Part shown: positions 35,601 to 43,877 of the stretch, in pieces
How positions within the stretch are numbered: position 1 is the stretch's first letter
Layout: each line of letters opens with the position of its first letter
From: Azospirillum sp. TSO22-1
GTDB lineage: Bacteria > Pseudomonadota > Alphaproteobacteria > Azospirillales > Azospirillaceae
Direction of reading: 5' to 3'
Assembly (NCBI RefSeq): GCF_003116015.1
Contig: NZ_LGQZ01000027.1
Span: forward strand, 158,484-222,483
DNA: 64,000 nucleotides
Translations under genes and position numbers: made by a program
Notes under the pieces: model-generated
Databases searched by the model: none
What the model was told of the DNA's origin: nothing
The model's input: only the letters and a program-made list of their open reading frames with translations

Positions 35601-36374
35601 ACCGCCGACCTGCGCAACGACGGGATGGCGTGGAACCGGCTCGACGCGCAGGCGAAGGCGGGGGACAAGGGCTCGCTGACGGTGCATTACGGGCCGCCGG
35701 GTGGCGGGCCGGGGGCCGGGCGGCGGCACGAGGTGTCGATCGTCGGTCAGGATGCCGGGACGGTGCTGCGCATGCTCGACGTCACCGACCGCATCCAGGG
35801 CGGCACCCTGAAGATCACCGGCACCACGGTGGAGCCGCGCGCCGACGCGGTGATCGAGGGGCAGGTCGAGCTGACCGACTACACGGCGGTCGACGTGCCG
35901 ACGCTGGCGCGCATCCTCAACACCCTCTCGCCGAGCGGCTTCGCCGAGCTTCTCGGTGGCGGCAAGGGCATCCATTTCGGCCGGCTGACCGGCAACTTCC
36001 GCAAGGAGGGGCGGCTGCTGACGCTGAAGGAGCTGCGCACCTCCGGCAGCGCGCTGGGGCTGACCGCGGAGGGCGACATCGACCTCGGCACCGACGTGGC
36101 CAACCTGCGCGGCACCATCGTGCCGGTCTACGGCATCAACCGCATCATCGGGCAGATCCCGCTGCTGGGCGACGCGCTGAGCGGCGGCGCGGGCCAAGGC
36201 ATCTTCGCCGCGACGTGGCACGTGGAAGGGCCGATGGCCGACCCCAACGTGTCGGTCAACCCGCTGGCCGTGCTGGCGCCGGGCTTTCTGCGCAATCTGT
36301 TCTTCCTGGGGCGGGGCAAGAGCGACAGCTCACCCGCGCCGACGACGCCGGGGCTGGACGAGCACCGGAACTGA
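32688..36374 (+). CDS. AsmA/YhdP-like envelope protein (DUF3971)
   Basis: 1228 residues. One N-terminal membrane anchor (about residues 35-58, ILGWLATLLLAAVLAGAGAL) is followed by a very long periplasmic part made of repeated short beta-strand units, as in the AsmA/TamB/YhdP class thought to carry phospholipids between membranes. LNTLSPSGFAELLGGGKGIHF and GDIDLGTDVANLRGTIVPVYG, with INRIIGQIPLLGDALSGGAGQ close to the end, match the conserved C-terminal YhdP block. The cytoplasmic tail before the anchor includes PPHPSPLPRGERG, encoded by a dispersed repeat (32729-32751). The ATG at 32688 lies at the end of another repeat, so the true start is uncertain. Single gene. Confidence 0.85.
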   Translation: MTDANHTVAPPHPSPLPRGERGKTIRRTAKILGWLATLLLAAVLAGAGALVWRLAQGPVAVDALAPYIERALEDEDARVDVTIGSLVLSWAGEAETGASILDLRARQVRVAGEGGTPIAAVPEMGIGLSLRELLLGRLAPTRLDLIGPQLTVIRHEDGRYGFDVRDAGPEGTAAAAAEPEAGTEVTADLLDTLRRPPSRGRPLGLLRRLTVVGADLRVENRQLGLSWHASRADIALRRGDDGIDGRAQLTLDLGGRPTTAEATGAYRAAAGTTTASLRVDDLDLSTLAQVAPTLEPLRAAAVPVSGTLAAVLDPDFRPTRVRFDLAAGAGSLGLPVRPEPYAVRSARARGELDLTTRKLTVEDMALALAEAQLGGSGTLMDEPDGPIGTALLTLAAGGHTAELRATATPGNGGPRVVAELRDLVPAALAGLAPDLAPLAKASLPISGTADLDLDRTFVPSRGRVDLAAGAGRLDLPGVFEAPLDIASLTLRASGDRAADRLSLEALTLDLGGPTIEASAQVGVSGSDLTVAAEATARGVPLDDLHRWWPLPASPNARKWVVSNLSKGVVHEAKARFAGAAPRDDLAAFRPTLVDVAMEGEGIDVEYFRPLPPVLGVARMRATTDGKTFSVHTQGGRIDDVKLGDGAIVIHDLGGKEHIVIDVPMQGPLRTILTVLNNPPLEYPKRLDMDPRRTAGMVDAKLHLQFPLLSDLKVEQVEVGVAGKATGVGIEKVAAGLDATDGAVEVNLTTKGMTVKGTAKLDGVPANVEWRESFDAAARGPRTRVAVKATPSAADFTRFVPDPAGYAEGPVGTDIVFTVDRSKRLALTGALDLGKTTLSIPELGWTKPPGTAATGRFALEFQKDKVSKVSGITVEGGGLKAGVVVELAPGGTTLSRILVNELALGRTRARGELVPRDGGYGVTVTGDSLDLEAFLKHNRTRSSADEPKRRPLAINAKLGRVVFGEGRQLTQVTADLRNDGMAWNRLDAQAKAGDKGSLTVHYGPPGGGPGAGRRHEVSIVGQDAGTVLRMLDVTDRIQGGTLKITGTTVEPRADAVIEGQVELTDYTAVDVPTLARILNTLSPSGFAELLGGGKGIHFGRLTGNFRKEGRLLTLKELRTSGSALGLTAEGDIDLGTDVANLRGTIVPVYGINRIIGQIPLLGDALSGGAGQGIFAATWHVEGPMADPNVSVNPLAVLAPGFLRNLFFLGRGKSDSSPAPTTPGLDEHRN
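32729..32751. repeat. Repeat hairpin inside the AsmA-like coding region
   Basis: CCCTCTCCCC-AGG-GGGGAGAGGG is a perfect 10-base stem at the 5' end of the gene. In frame it encodes SPLPRGERG, the peptide typically produced when this class of palindromic repeats is translated. Confidence 0.8.
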
Positions 36375-36389
36375 GGGGGGCTTTCAGTC

Positions 36390-36506
36390 CCTCCCCCGCC
36401 TCCGGCGGGGGAGGTTAGGAGGGGGCCAGTTGTTCTTCGGGTGAGCCGTAGCCCCCACCCACCCGCTTTGCGGGTCCCTCCCTCCCCCGCCGGAGGCGGG
36501 GGAGGG
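36390..36506. repeat. Three-hairpin GC-rich repeat between AsmA-like gene and tyrS
   Basis: Hairpins: CCTCCCCCGCC-TCC-GGCGGGGGAGG (36390-36414), ACCCG-CTTTG-CGGGT (36461-36475) and CCCTCCCCCGCC-GGA-GGCGGGGGAGGG (36480-36506, 12-base stem). The first and third share the same core. They separate two convergent genes and may also act as a terminator. Confidence 0.8.
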
Positions 36507-36516
36507 CTTCAGGGCG

Positions 36517-37770
36517 TCACACCGCCTTGACCAGCGCGTGCTTCTTCTTGCCGAACGACAGCTTGATCGCCCCGTCGGCGTTCAGATCCGAGACCGTCGC
36601 CTTCGCCGCCTCGTCGGTCACCGTGGCGTCGTTCAGCTTCAGCGCCGCTTCCTTGATCTTGCGCTTCGTCTCGCCCTTCGACGCGGTCAGGCCGGCGGTG
36701 ACGAACAGGTCGACCAGGGCCAAGCCGGCCTCCAGCTCGGCCCGCGGCACCTCGACGGTCGGCAGGCCTTCGGCCGCGGCGCCCTGCTCGAAGGTGCGGC
36801 GCGCGGTCTCGGCGGCCTCCCCGGCGGCGGCGCGGCCGTGGGCGAGCGCGGTCACCTCGGTGGCCAACACCTTCTTCGCCTCGTTGATGCCGGCACCCTC
36901 CAGCGCCTCCAGGCGCGCCACCTCGTCCAGCGGCAGCTCGGTGAACAGCCGCAGGAAGCGGCCGACGTCGGCGTCCTCGGTGTTGCGCCAGTACTGCCAG
37001 AACTCGTAGGGGCTGAACTTGTCGGCATTGAGCCACACCGCGCCCGCCGCGGTCTTGCCCATCTTGGCGCCCGACGCGGTGGTCAGCAGCGGCGAGGTCA
37101 GGCCGAACACCTCCTTGCCGTCGACGCGCCGGGTCAGCTCGACGCCGTTGACGATGTTGCCCCACTGGTCGGAGCCGCCCATCTGCAGCGCGCAGCCGAT
37201 GCGCCGCGACAGCTCCATGAAGTCGTAGGCCTGGAGGATCATGTAGTTGAATTCCAGGAACGTCAGCGGCTGCTCGCGGTCGAGGCGGATCTTCACCGAC
37301 TCGAAGCTCATCATCCGGTTGATGGTGAAGTGCCGGCCGATGTCGCGCAGGAACGGGATGTAGTGCAGCGCGTCCAGCCAGTCGGCGTTGTTGACCATCA
37401 CCGCATCCGTGGGGCCGTCGCCGAAGATCAGGTACTTGGCGAAGACCGTCTTGATGCCGTCCATGTTGCGCTGGATGGCCGCGTCGTCCAATAGCGGACG
37501 GCTCTCGTCGCGGAAGCTCGGGTCGCCGATCTTGGTGGTGCCGCCGCCCATCAGCACGACCGGCTTGTGGCCGGTCTTCTGCAGCCAGCGCAGGATCATG
37601 ATCTGCATCAGGCTGCCGACGTGCAGGCTGTCGGCCGTGCAGTCGAACCCGATATAGGCGACGATCGGCCCGCCGAGAGCCTTGGCGTCCAGGCCCTCCA
37701 TGTCGGTGCACTGGTGGATGTAGCCGCGCTCCTGCAAGGTGCGCAGGAAATCCGATTTCAGCGTGGTCAT
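36517..37770 (-). CDS. tyrS: Tyrosyl-tRNA synthetase
   Basis: 417 residues, class I aminoacyl-tRNA synthetase. HIGH motif in [16 protein letters not shown], tyrosine-pocket residues YIGFDCTAD and [10 protein letters not shown], and KMSKS in the form SGAKMGKT. The C-terminal S4 RNA-binding domain is seen ([20 protein letters not shown], then [13 protein letters not shown]). Charges tRNA-Tyr. The ATG at 37770 is preferred over an upstream opening to 37905, which lacks family similarity. Divergent from anmK. Confidence 0.96.
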   Translation of the reverse strand: MTTLKSDFLRTLQERGYIHQCTDMEGLDAKALGGPIVAYIGFDCTADSLHVGSLMQIMILRWLQKTGHKPVVLMGGGTTKIGDPSFRDESRPLLDDAAIQRNMDGIKTVFAKYLIFGDGPTDAVMVNNADWLDALHYIPFLRDIGRHFTINRMMSFESVKIRLDREQPLTFLEFNYMILQAYDFMELSRRIGCALQMGGSDQWGNIVNGVELTRRVDGKEVFGLTSPLLTTASGAKMGKTAAGAVWLNADKFSPYEFWQYWRNTEDADVGRFLRLFTELPLDEVARLEALEGAGINEAKKVLATEVTALAHGRAAAGEAAETARRTFEQGAAAEGLPTVEVPRAELEAGLALVDLFVTAGLTASKGETKRKIKEAALKLNDATVTDEAAKATVSDLNADGAIKLSFGKKKHALVKAV

Positions 37771-37879
37771 GGCCGATCTTCGTCTGTCTGGTGCGTATAG
37801 GGCTGCGTCTGATAGCACGGGCCGTGTGGGCCGACAATTATCGACAGTGCCCGACTTAGATCGACACGCATTCGGCATT

Positions 37880-37899
37880 GCCCGACATATTTGTCGGGC
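37880..37899. promoter_or_regulatory. Palindrome in the tyrS-anmK divergent region
   Basis: GCCCGACA-TATT-TGTCGGGC is a perfect 8-base inverted repeat, 57 bases before the anmK start. It could be an operator or a transcript hairpin. Shorter GCCCGAC or GGCCGAC pieces occur just upstream (37827-37858). Confidence 0.4.
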
Positions 37900-37955
37900 T
37901 GGCACGAAATTGACGCTATAGATGCAGGATCCGTTGTGGTCGGAAGGATCGAGAT

Positions 37956-39020
37956 ATGCAGACCGTCGTCGGCCTGATGAGCGGCACGTCCATGGACGGC
38001 ATCGACGCGGCGCTGGTGCGCACCGACGGCGTCGACCGGGTCGAGCCGCTGGCCTTCCGCTTCACATCCTACGACGACGGCTTCCGCGCCCGGCTGCGCG
38101 CCTGCCTGGGCGGCAAGGGCGACGTCGCCGACGTCGAGCACAATCTCACCGAGGCGCACGCCGCGGCGGTGAAGGGCCTGCTGGCGCAGGCCGGGGTGAG
38201 CGCGACCGACGTCGACCTCATCGGTTTCCACGGCCACACCATCCTGCACGCGCCGCACGAGCGCCGCACCTGGCAGATCGGCAACGGCGCCCTGCTGGCG
38301 CAGCGCACCGGCATCGCCGTGGTGCACGATTTCCGCACCGCCGACGTGGCGGCGGGCGGGCAGGGCGCGCCGCTGGCGCCGCTGTTCCATCGCGCTCTCG
38401 CCTCTGGCCTGCCGCGGCCGCTGGCGGTGCTGAACCTGGGCGGGGTCGGCAACGTCACCTGGATTGGAGACGGCGAGGACGATGTGATCGCCTGCGACAC
38501 CGGCCCGGCCAACGCGCTGGTGGACGACTGGGTGCTGGCGAAGACCGGCCGGCGCTACGACGAGGGCGGGCAACTGGCGCGCAGCGGCGCCGTGCACGCG
38601 CTGGCGCTGACCGAACTGCTCGACAACCCCTACTTCGACCGGCCGGCACCGAAGTCGCTGGACCGCGACGCCTTCGACCCGGCGCCGGTGCGCGGCCTGT
38701 CGCCGGAGGACGGGGCGGCGACGCTGACCGCCTTCACCGCCTTCGCGGTGGAGCGCGTGCTGCCGCACCTGCCGGCGCCGCCGGTGCGCTGGCTGGTGAC
38801 CGGCGGCGGGCGGCACAACGCGACGCTGATGGAGATGCTGCGCGACCGCCTGCGTGCGCCCGTCGATCCGGTGGAGAGCGTGGGCTGGGACGGGGATGCG
38901 CTGGAGGCGCAGGCCTTCGCCTATCTGGCGGTGCGCTCGCGCCTCGGCCTGCCGCTCAGCCTGCCGAGCACCACCGGGGTGCCGGTGCCGGTGACCGGCG
39001 GGCGGTACCACGGCCCGTGA
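37956..39020 (+). CDS. anmK: Anhydro-N-acetylmuramic acid kinase
   Basis: 354 residues, ASKHA-fold sugar kinase of the peptidoglycan recycling pathway: phosphorylates and opens 1,6-anhydroMurNAc to give MurNAc-6-P. Signature [18 protein letters not shown] at the N-terminus, [33 protein letters not shown] and [12 protein letters not shown] are family blocks. No murQ, nagZ or other recycling gene lies next to it. GGAAGGAT provides the ribosome site. Confidence 0.95.
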   Translation: MQTVVGLMSGTSMDGIDAALVRTDGVDRVEPLAFRFTSYDDGFRARLRACLGGKGDVADVEHNLTEAHAAAVKGLLAQAGVSATDVDLIGFHGHTILHAPHERRTWQIGNGALLAQRTGIAVVHDFRTADVAAGGQGAPLAPLFHRALASGLPRPLAVLNLGGVGNVTWIGDGEDDVIACDTGPANALVDDWVLAKTGRRYDEGGQLARSGAVHALALTELLDNPYFDRPAPKSLDRDAFDPAPVRGLSPEDGAATLTAFTAFAVERVLPHLPAPPVRWLVTGGGRHNATLMEMLRDRLRAPVDPVESVGWDGDALEAQAFAYLAVRSRLGLPLSLPSTTGVPVPVTGGRYHGP

Positions 39021-39095
39021 CACAAAAGAGTTAATGCATGGGTGGATTGCTCGGGTATCGTTCGTGGTGCCGATTGCTCATCAGGGGAGACGCCC

Positions 39096-39644
39096 ATGCA
39101 CCGCCACGACCACGACTGCACCTGCCACCGCCCGGCCACCGGTGACCGCCGCACCTTCCTGAAGCTCGCCGCCCTGGGCGGCGGCGCCATGCTGCTGAGC
39201 GCCACGCCCATCCGCCACGCCGCTGCGGCGGGCGACGTCGAGGCGCTGCTGCTGTCCTGCATGGACTACCGGCTGGTCGACGACATCGTGCGCTATATGG
39301 ACGGCCGCGGCCTGACCAACAACTACGACCACGTCATCCTGGCCGGCGCCAGCCTGGGTGCGCTGACGGACAAGGAGCCCGCCTGGGGCCAGACCTTCTG
39401 GAAGCACGTGGAGGTCGCCAAGGCCCTGCACCACATCAAGAAGGTGATCGTCCTGGATCACCGCGACTGCGGCGCTTACAAGGTCTTCCTCGGCCAGGAT
39501 CTGAAGGACGACCGCGCCAAGGAGACGGCGGTGCACGGCGAGGTGCTGGCCAAGCTCGGCGGGATGATTCGCGAGAAGCACCCGGACCTGGGCGTCGAGC
39601 TGCTGATCATGGGGCTCGACGGCACGGTCGAGAAGGTCGGGTAA
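39096..39644 (+). CDS. Tat-exported beta-carbonic-anhydrase-like protein
   Basis: 182 residues. The N-terminus carries a twin-arginine-like signal (GDRRTFLKLAALGGGAMLLS). The mature part contains the carbonic anhydrase zinc-site elements C-x-D-x-R (SCMDYRLVDD) and H-x2-C (VLDHRDCGAYK), the ligands of beta-class enzymes. It is short and lacks other beta-CA features, so enzymatic activity needs care. A His/Cys-rich stretch HRHDHDCTCH precedes the signal. The ATG is supported by AGGGGAGACGCCC; it ends within a bidirectional terminator. Confidence 0.75.
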   Translation: MHRHDHDCTCHRPATGDRRTFLKLAALGGGAMLLSATPIRHAAAAGDVEALLLSCMDYRLVDDIVRYMDGRGLTNNYDHVILAGASLGALTDKEPAWGQTFWKHVEVAKALHHIKKVIVLDHRDCGAYKVFLGQDLKDDRAKETAVHGEVLAKLGGMIREKHPDLGVELLIMGLDGTVEKVG

Positions 39645-39652
39645 GGACCCGC

Positions 39653-39674
39653 GGGCGGACCTCCGGGTCCGCCC
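39653..39674. terminator. Bidirectional terminator
   Basis: GGGCGGAC-CTCCGG-GTCCGCCC is a perfect 8-base stem; outer GGGTAA/TTACCC at the flanks also pair. It lies between the stops of the carbonic-anhydrase-like gene and the convergent hydrolase gene. Confidence 0.7.
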
Positions 39675-40337
39675 TTACCCCTCCACCACCGCCAGCGGGT
39701 TGCCGAGCGCGCGGTCGAGGTAGTCGTCCACCTGCACGGCCAGGTCGTCCGTGCGGTTCACGAAGAAGTGATTGGCGCCGGGCACCACGCGGTGGTCGAT
39801 GCGGATGTCCTTCTGGTGCGACAGCTTGGTCACCAGCTTGGTCACCGCCGCCTGCGGCACGTGCTCGTCCTTCTCGCCGTTGATGATCAGTCCGGACGAC
39901 GGGCAGGGTGCCAGGAACGAGAAGTCGAACAGGTTGGCCGGCGGCGACACGCTGACGAAGCCGTCGATCTCCGGCCGGCGCATCAGCAGCTGCATGCCGA
40001 TCCACGCGCCGAACGAGACGCCCGCGATCCAGCACAGCGACGCGTTGGGGTTGTAGGTCTGCAGCCAGTCGAGCGCGGCGGCGGCGTCCGCCAGTTCCCC
40101 CTCGCCCTTGTCGTAGCTGCCCTGGCTGCGGCCGACGCCGCGGAAGTTGAAGCGCAGGGCCGAATAGCCGCGCTTGGTGAACGCCTGGAAGAGGGTGAAC
40201 ACCACCTTGTTGTTCATCGTCCCGCCGTGTTGCGGGTGCGGATGGAGCAGCAGGGCGACCGGCGCGTTCTGCGCCTTGCCATGGGTGTAGCGACCTTCCA
40301 GTCGACCGGCCGGACCGTTGATGATCACTTCAGGCAT
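39675..40337 (-). CDS. Alpha/beta hydrolase (YfhR/CocE-like esterase)
   Basis: 220 residues, alpha/beta-hydrolase fold. The nucleophile elbow is GVSFGAW (about residue 107), the oxyanion region [16 protein letters not shown], and a probable Asp/His pair in EKDEHV and VPGANHFF. It resembles small dienelactone-hydrolase-like or CocE/NonD-type proteins, widespread and of unclear substrate. Divergent from cysE with a 256-base gap. Confidence 0.8.
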   Translation of the reverse strand: MPEVIINGPAGRLEGRYTHGKAQNAPVALLLHPHPQHGGTMNNKVVFTLFQAFTKRGYSALRFNFRGVGRSQGSYDKGEGELADAAAALDWLQTYNPNASLCWIAGVSFGAWIGMQLLMRRPEIDGFVSVSPPANLFDFSFLAPCPSSGLIINGEKDEHVPQAAVTKLVTKLSHQKDIRIDHRVVPGANHFFVNRTDDLAVQVDDYLDRALGNPLAVVEG

Positions 40338-40458
40338 TGGGGCGACGATCCTGGCGCGAACTCGAATGACGTGGACGACTGCCAGGACGGGACCTGCCAG
40401 CGCGGGACAAGCTAATGTGGACTCGCACGGGGCGCCACGTTTTTCGCCAACACAATTC

Positions 40459-40487
40459 TTGACCGTTTTGCTTGGTCATCATATATG
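40459..40487 (+). promoter_or_regulatory. Sigma-70-like promoter of the cysE-isc-mnmA cluster
   Basis: TTGACC (40459-40464), a 17-base spacer, then TATATG (40482-40487). The transcript would start about 100 bases before the cysE GTG, in the 256-base gap between the divergent hydrolase and cysE, which otherwise shows no gene. Confidence 0.55.
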
Positions 40488-40593
40488 CGTCGATGGTACG
40501 TTCGGGGCAACCCACGCGATCGGCCCCGCACGAACACAGCTCGGACCGAAGTGGAGAGGTAAGAGCGCGGACTATACCACGGCGGGTGATACG

Positions 40594-41328
40594 GTGTTCA
40601 AGCATCTTCGCGAAGAGATCGACGGGATCATCGCACGCGATCCGGCTGCGCGCTCGCGGCTGGAGGTCGTGCTGTGCTATCCCGGTCTCCACGCGCTGCT
40701 GATGCACCGGATCGCCCATTACTGCTGGGACCGCGAGTGGAAGCTGCTGGCGCGCTTCCTGTCGCAGGCGGCGCGCTTCCTGACCGGCATCGAGATCCAC
40801 CCCGGCGCGACCATCGGCCGCCGCTTCTTCATCGACCACGGCATGGGCGTGGTGATCGGCGAGACGGCGGAGATCGGCGACGACGTGGTGCTCTACCACG
40901 GCGTCACCCTGGGCGGCACCGCGCTGCACCACGGCAAGCGCCACCCGACGCTGGAGAACGGCGTCGTCGTCGGCGCCGGCGCCAAGGTGCTGGGCGCCGT
41001 CACGGTGGGGCAGGGGGCGCGCATCGGCTCCAACGCCGTGGTGGTGAAGGACGTGCCGGCGGGCGCCAGCATGGTCGGCGTTGCCGCCCGCGTGGTGGTG
41101 CCGCGCGACAAGGCCGAGGCCAACACGTTCCTGCCGTACGGCACGCCGTGCGGCGACATCCCCGACCCGGTGGCGCGCGCGCTGTCCGGCCTGCTCGATC
41201 AGGTCGCCACGCTGCGCCGGCGGGTCGAGGAGCTGGAGCAGGAACGCTCCGGCGCGATCCTGGCGGAGGACCCCAACCCGGCGCGCGAGCGCGCCACCGC
41301 GGACGCCGGTCCGCTGGGGCCCTGTTGA
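40594..41328 (+). CDS. cysE: Serine O-acetyltransferase
   Basis: 244 residues from GTG at 40594; the frame is open further upstream but overlaps the divergent hydrolase start region and lacks family features. It makes O-acetylserine, the precursor of cysteine. Left-handed beta-helix hexapeptide repeats follow the helical N-terminus: [60 protein letters not shown]. The His and Asp in [11 protein letters not shown] are catalytic in the family. It is the first gene of a cluster for cysteine supply, sulfur mobilisation and tRNA thiolation (cysE-iscR-desulfurase-hscB-fdx-mnmA). Confidence 0.92.
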   Translation: MFKHLREEIDGIIARDPAARSRLEVVLCYPGLHALLMHRIAHYCWDREWKLLARFLSQAARFLTGIEIHPGATIGRRFFIDHGMGVVIGETAEIGDDVVLYHGVTLGGTALHHGKRHPTLENGVVVGAGAKVLGAVTVGQGARIGSNAVVVKDVPAGASMVGVAARVVVPRDKAEANTFLPYGTPCGDIPDPVARALSGLLDQVATLRRRVEELEQERSGAILAEDPNPARERATADAGPLGPC

Positions 41329-41385
41329 GAACCGGCCGGCCGCTGCGGGCGGCGGGCCGGAACAAGAAAAAGGAGAGGTGGTGAG

Positions 41386-41856
41386 ATGAGACTGAGCACG
41401 AAGGGGCGCTACGCCGTGATGGCAATGGTCGACCTCGCGGCCAACAGCAACGGCAGCCCCGTCGCCCTGGCCGACATCGCAGAACGGCAGGAGATCTCGC
41501 TCTCCTACCTCGAGCAGTTGTTCGCCAAGCTCCGCAAGGGCGGCTTGGTGAAGAGCGTGCGCGGCCCCGGCGGCGGCTACCTGCTGGCCTACACGGCCGA
41601 CAACACCCGGGTGTCCGACATCATCCTGGCGGTGGACGAGCCGATCCGCACCACGCGCTGCGCCAACATCACGCCGCAGGGCTGCCGCACCAACCGCTCG
41701 CGCTGCCTGACGCACGACCTGTGGGAGGAACTGGGCAACCAGATCCACATGTACCTCAGCTCGGTCACCATCGCCGACGTGGTGGAGAAGCGCGTCATCG
41801 GCACCAGCATCATGGCCCGCGCCGAACGCGTCGACCCGGCCGTCGCGGCGGAGTGA
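41386..41856 (+). CDS. iscR: IscR/Rrf2-family [2Fe-2S] regulator
   Basis: 156 residues. Rrf2 winged helix domain (MRLSTKGRYAVMAMVDLAAN to VRGPGGGYLLA) followed by three cysteines and a His in RCANITPQGCRTNRSRCLTH, the ligands of the IscR cluster. The spacings (C-x7-C-x6-C-x2-H) differ from E. coli IscR (C-x5-C-x5-C-x2-H) but match the alphaproteobacterial kind. It likely controls the desulfurase and partners downstream. A strong AGGAGAGG site precedes the ATG. A repeat separates it from the next gene. Confidence 0.92.
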   Translation: MRLSTKGRYAVMAMVDLAANSNGSPVALADIAERQEISLSYLEQLFAKLRKGGLVKSVRGPGGGYLLAYTADNTRVSDIILAVDEPIRTTRCANITPQGCRTNRSRCLTHDLWEELGNQIHMYLSSVTIADVVEKRVIGTSIMARAERVDPAVAAE

Positions 41857-41881
41857 TCCCCAGGCTCGCACGTTTTGAGGC

Positions 41882-41968
41882 CGTCATCCCCGCGAAGGCG
41901 GGGATCCAGGCTTCGCGCGTCGTGCATTTTCCGGACAACGCTGGATCCCCGCTTTCGCGGGGATGACG
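41882..41968. repeat. Paired 28-base inverted repeat (REP-like)
   Basis: Left arm 41882-41909 and right arm 41941-41968 match as inverted copies at 27 of 28 bases; each starts or ends with CGTCATCCCCGCGAA and each itself contains a CCCCGC...GCGGGG hairpin. The GTCATCCCCGC..GGGGATCC sequence is a repeat widely scattered in bacterial genomes. It occupies the gap between iscR and the desulfurase gene. Confidence 0.9.
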
Positions 41969-41981
41969 ATGATTTGAAGCG

Positions 41982-43094
41982 ATGGGTTCCGACGGCCGCG
42001 TCTACCTCGACTACAATGCATCCGCGCCGCTGAAGCCGGGGGTGAAGGCGGCCGTGGTGGCGGCGCTCGACCTCGTCGGCAATCCGTCCTCGGTGCATGG
42101 GCATGGCCGCGCGGTGCGGCGCGCCGTCGAGGACGCCCGGGCCAAGGTCGCCGCGCTGGCTGGCGCCGCGCCGACCCGCGCCGTATTCACCGCTGGCGGC
42201 ACCGAGGCGAACAACCTGGCGCTGCGCGGCTTTCCCGGCCGTCGGCCGATCGTTTCCGCCGTCGAGCACGATTCGGTGCTCGCCGCCGTGCCGGACGCCC
42301 CCCGCATTCCCGTCGATTCGCAGGGGCGCGCCGATCTCGACGCTCTGGAACGGTTGTTGGCGGGCGGCGGCCCGGCGCTGGTGTCGCTGATGCTGGTCAA
42401 CAACGAGACCGGCGTCATCCAGCCGGTCGCCGAGGCGGCGCGCATCGCCCACGCGCATGGCGCGCTGCTCCATTGCGACGCCGTGCAGGCGGCCGGGCGG
42501 CTGCCGCTGGCGCTGGCGGATCTCGGCGCCGACCTGCTGACGCTGTCGGCGCACAAGATCGGCGGGCCGGCTGGAGTCGGCGCGCTGCTGCTGGGCGAGG
42601 GCGTCGAGCCGGAGCCGCTGCTGCGCGGTGGCGGGCAGGAGCGGCGGCGCCGTGCCGGCACCGAGAACCTGCTGGGAATCGTCGGCTTCGGCGCCGCCGC
42701 GGCGCTGGCGGCAGAGGACGTGGCGGCGGCGCCGGACCGCGCCGCGTTGCGCGATTCCCTGGAGATGCGCGCGCTGGACGCGGTGCCGGTGGCCCGCGTC
42801 ATGGGGGCGGGGGCGGCGCGTGTCGGCACCGTTTCCTGCCTGGCGCTGCCCGGCGCGAGCGGCGAGACGCAGGTGATGGCGCTCGACCTCGCGGGGATCG
42901 CGGTCAGCGCCGGCTCGGCCTGTTCCAGCGGCAAGGTCAAGGCGTCGCACGTTCTGCGCGCCATGGGGGCGGACGATTCGCTGGCCGGTTCGGCGCTGCG
43001 CATCAGCCTCGGCTGGGGCAGCACGGCGGAGGACGTCGGGCGCTTCCTCGCCGCCTGGATCGCCATGGCGCGCCGTCTTGGGCTTGCGCAATAA
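41982..43094 (+). CDS. Cysteine desulfurase (NifS/IscS-like)
   Basis: 370 residues, PLP-dependent class V aminotransferase fold; removes sulfur from cysteine as a persulfide. The PLP Lys is in TLSAHKIGGPAGVGAL, the active Cys in GSACSSGKVKASHVL, and the N-terminal VYLDYNASAPL and HGHGRAVRRAVEDAR blocks are typical. It could supply Fe-S assembly and MnmA (tRNA thiolation), both encoded nearby. No IscU scaffold gene follows it. Symbol left open because sequence alone does not separate IscS from NifS or SufS-like roles. Confidence 0.92.
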   Translation: MGSDGRVYLDYNASAPLKPGVKAAVVAALDLVGNPSSVHGHGRAVRRAVEDARAKVAALAGAAPTRAVFTAGGTEANNLALRGFPGRRPIVSAVEHDSVLAAVPDAPRIPVDSQGRADLDALERLLAGGGPALVSLMLVNNETGVIQPVAEAARIAHAHGALLHCDAVQAAGRLPLALADLGADLLTLSAHKIGGPAGVGALLLGEGVEPEPLLRGGGQERRRRAGTENLLGIVGFGAAAALAAEDVAAAPDRAALRDSLEMRALDAVPVARVMGAGAARVGTVSCLALPGASGETQVMALDLAGIAVSAGSACSSGKVKASHVLRAMGADDSLAGSALRISLGWGSTAEDVGRFLAAWIAMARRLGLAQ

Positions 43095-43206
43095 TGGCTT
43101 CGTGGCGCGTCAGGCGCATCCCGGTGTTGCGTCGCGCCGCCGATGCCGGTATGACGCGCCGGAAACGGGCGTCCGCCCGTGCACGTGCGTCCAACGGAAA
43201 GCCCGC

Positions 43207-43848
43207 ATGAGCCAGTCGGACAACGGCAACGGTCCTCGCATCGCCGGCACCATCGCCGGCGACATGCAGCCGTGCTGGCTGTGCGGCCGCTCGGTGTCGG
43301 CGCGCGCGCTGTTCTGCCACGGCTGCGGCGCCGTTCTGCCGCCGCGCGAGCTGGACCACTTCGCGCGGCTCAACCTGGAATGCCGCTTCGACATCGACCT
43401 GGAGCAGCTGGGCCGCCAGCACACCGGCCTGACCAAGGCGCTGGACCCCGAGCGCTTCGTCGCCCGCGGCGCCCGCCAGCAGGCGCACGCGCGCGCCCAG
43501 GCCGAGGCGATGACCGCCGCCTACGAGGTGCTGCGCGACCCCGTCCGGCGCGCCCGCTACCTGCTGGAGATGCTGGGCATCGAGCGCGTGGCGGCGTCGC
43601 CCGCCGACGACCCCGACGCCATGGACCTGCGCGGCGACCTCGCCGCCGCTCCGGACGCTGCGGCGGTGGACCGGGTGGCGCTGGACGTGGTCCACCGCAT
43701 CGAGGCCTGCATCCGCGACCTCTCCATCGCCTTCCGCACCGGGCTGACCGGCAACGCCGCGCGCGTGCTGGCCCGGCTGGAGGACCTGGACGCCATCGCC
43801 GAGGCCGCGCGCGAGCGCCGCGCCGCCTTCACCGACAAGACCCCGTAA
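43207..43848 (+). CDS. hscB: HscB-like co-chaperone with zinc ribbon and degenerate HPD motif
   Basis: 213 residues. The N-terminus has two CxxC pairs (CWLCG and CHGCG), a zinc ribbon seen in a subset of HscB proteins including mitochondrial ones. Residues about 60-125 are J-domain-like and end in the HscB-type [20 protein letters not shown], with a C-terminal helical domain after it. The HPD tripeptide needed to activate the Hsp70 partner HscA is not present: the expected HPDRF position reads DPERF ([10 protein letters not shown]). HscA, IscU and IscA genes are absent from the cluster. Start at 43207 has GGAAAG upstream. Confidence 0.82.
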   Translation: MSQSDNGNGPRIAGTIAGDMQPCWLCGRSVSARALFCHGCGAVLPPRELDHFARLNLECRFDIDLEQLGRQHTGLTKALDPERFVARGARQQAHARAQAEAMTAAYEVLRDPVRRARYLLEMLGIERVAASPADDPDAMDLRGDLAAAPDAAAVDRVALDVVHRIEACIRDLSIAFRTGLTGNAARVLARLEDLDAIAEAARERRAAFTDKTP

Positions 43849-43877
43849 GAGACGAACGCCCGAGGAGTCCCCGTTCC

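Noticed and set aside
37900..37915. TGGCACGAAATTGAC before anmK looks like a sigma-54 promoter
   Set aside because: The -12 element lacks the GC dinucleotide at the needed spacing (TGAC instead of TTGC), and anmK has no known sigma-54 link.
40318..40593. Longer N-terminus for CysE
   Set aside because: The extra residues would come from the promoter region and overlap the divergent hydrolase gene start; the family N-terminus begins near the GTG at 40594.
41721..41966. Small open frame ending in VIPAKAGIQ-type peptide
   Set aside because: This peptide is the translation of the REP repeat at 41882-41968; no ribosome site and it overlaps iscR.
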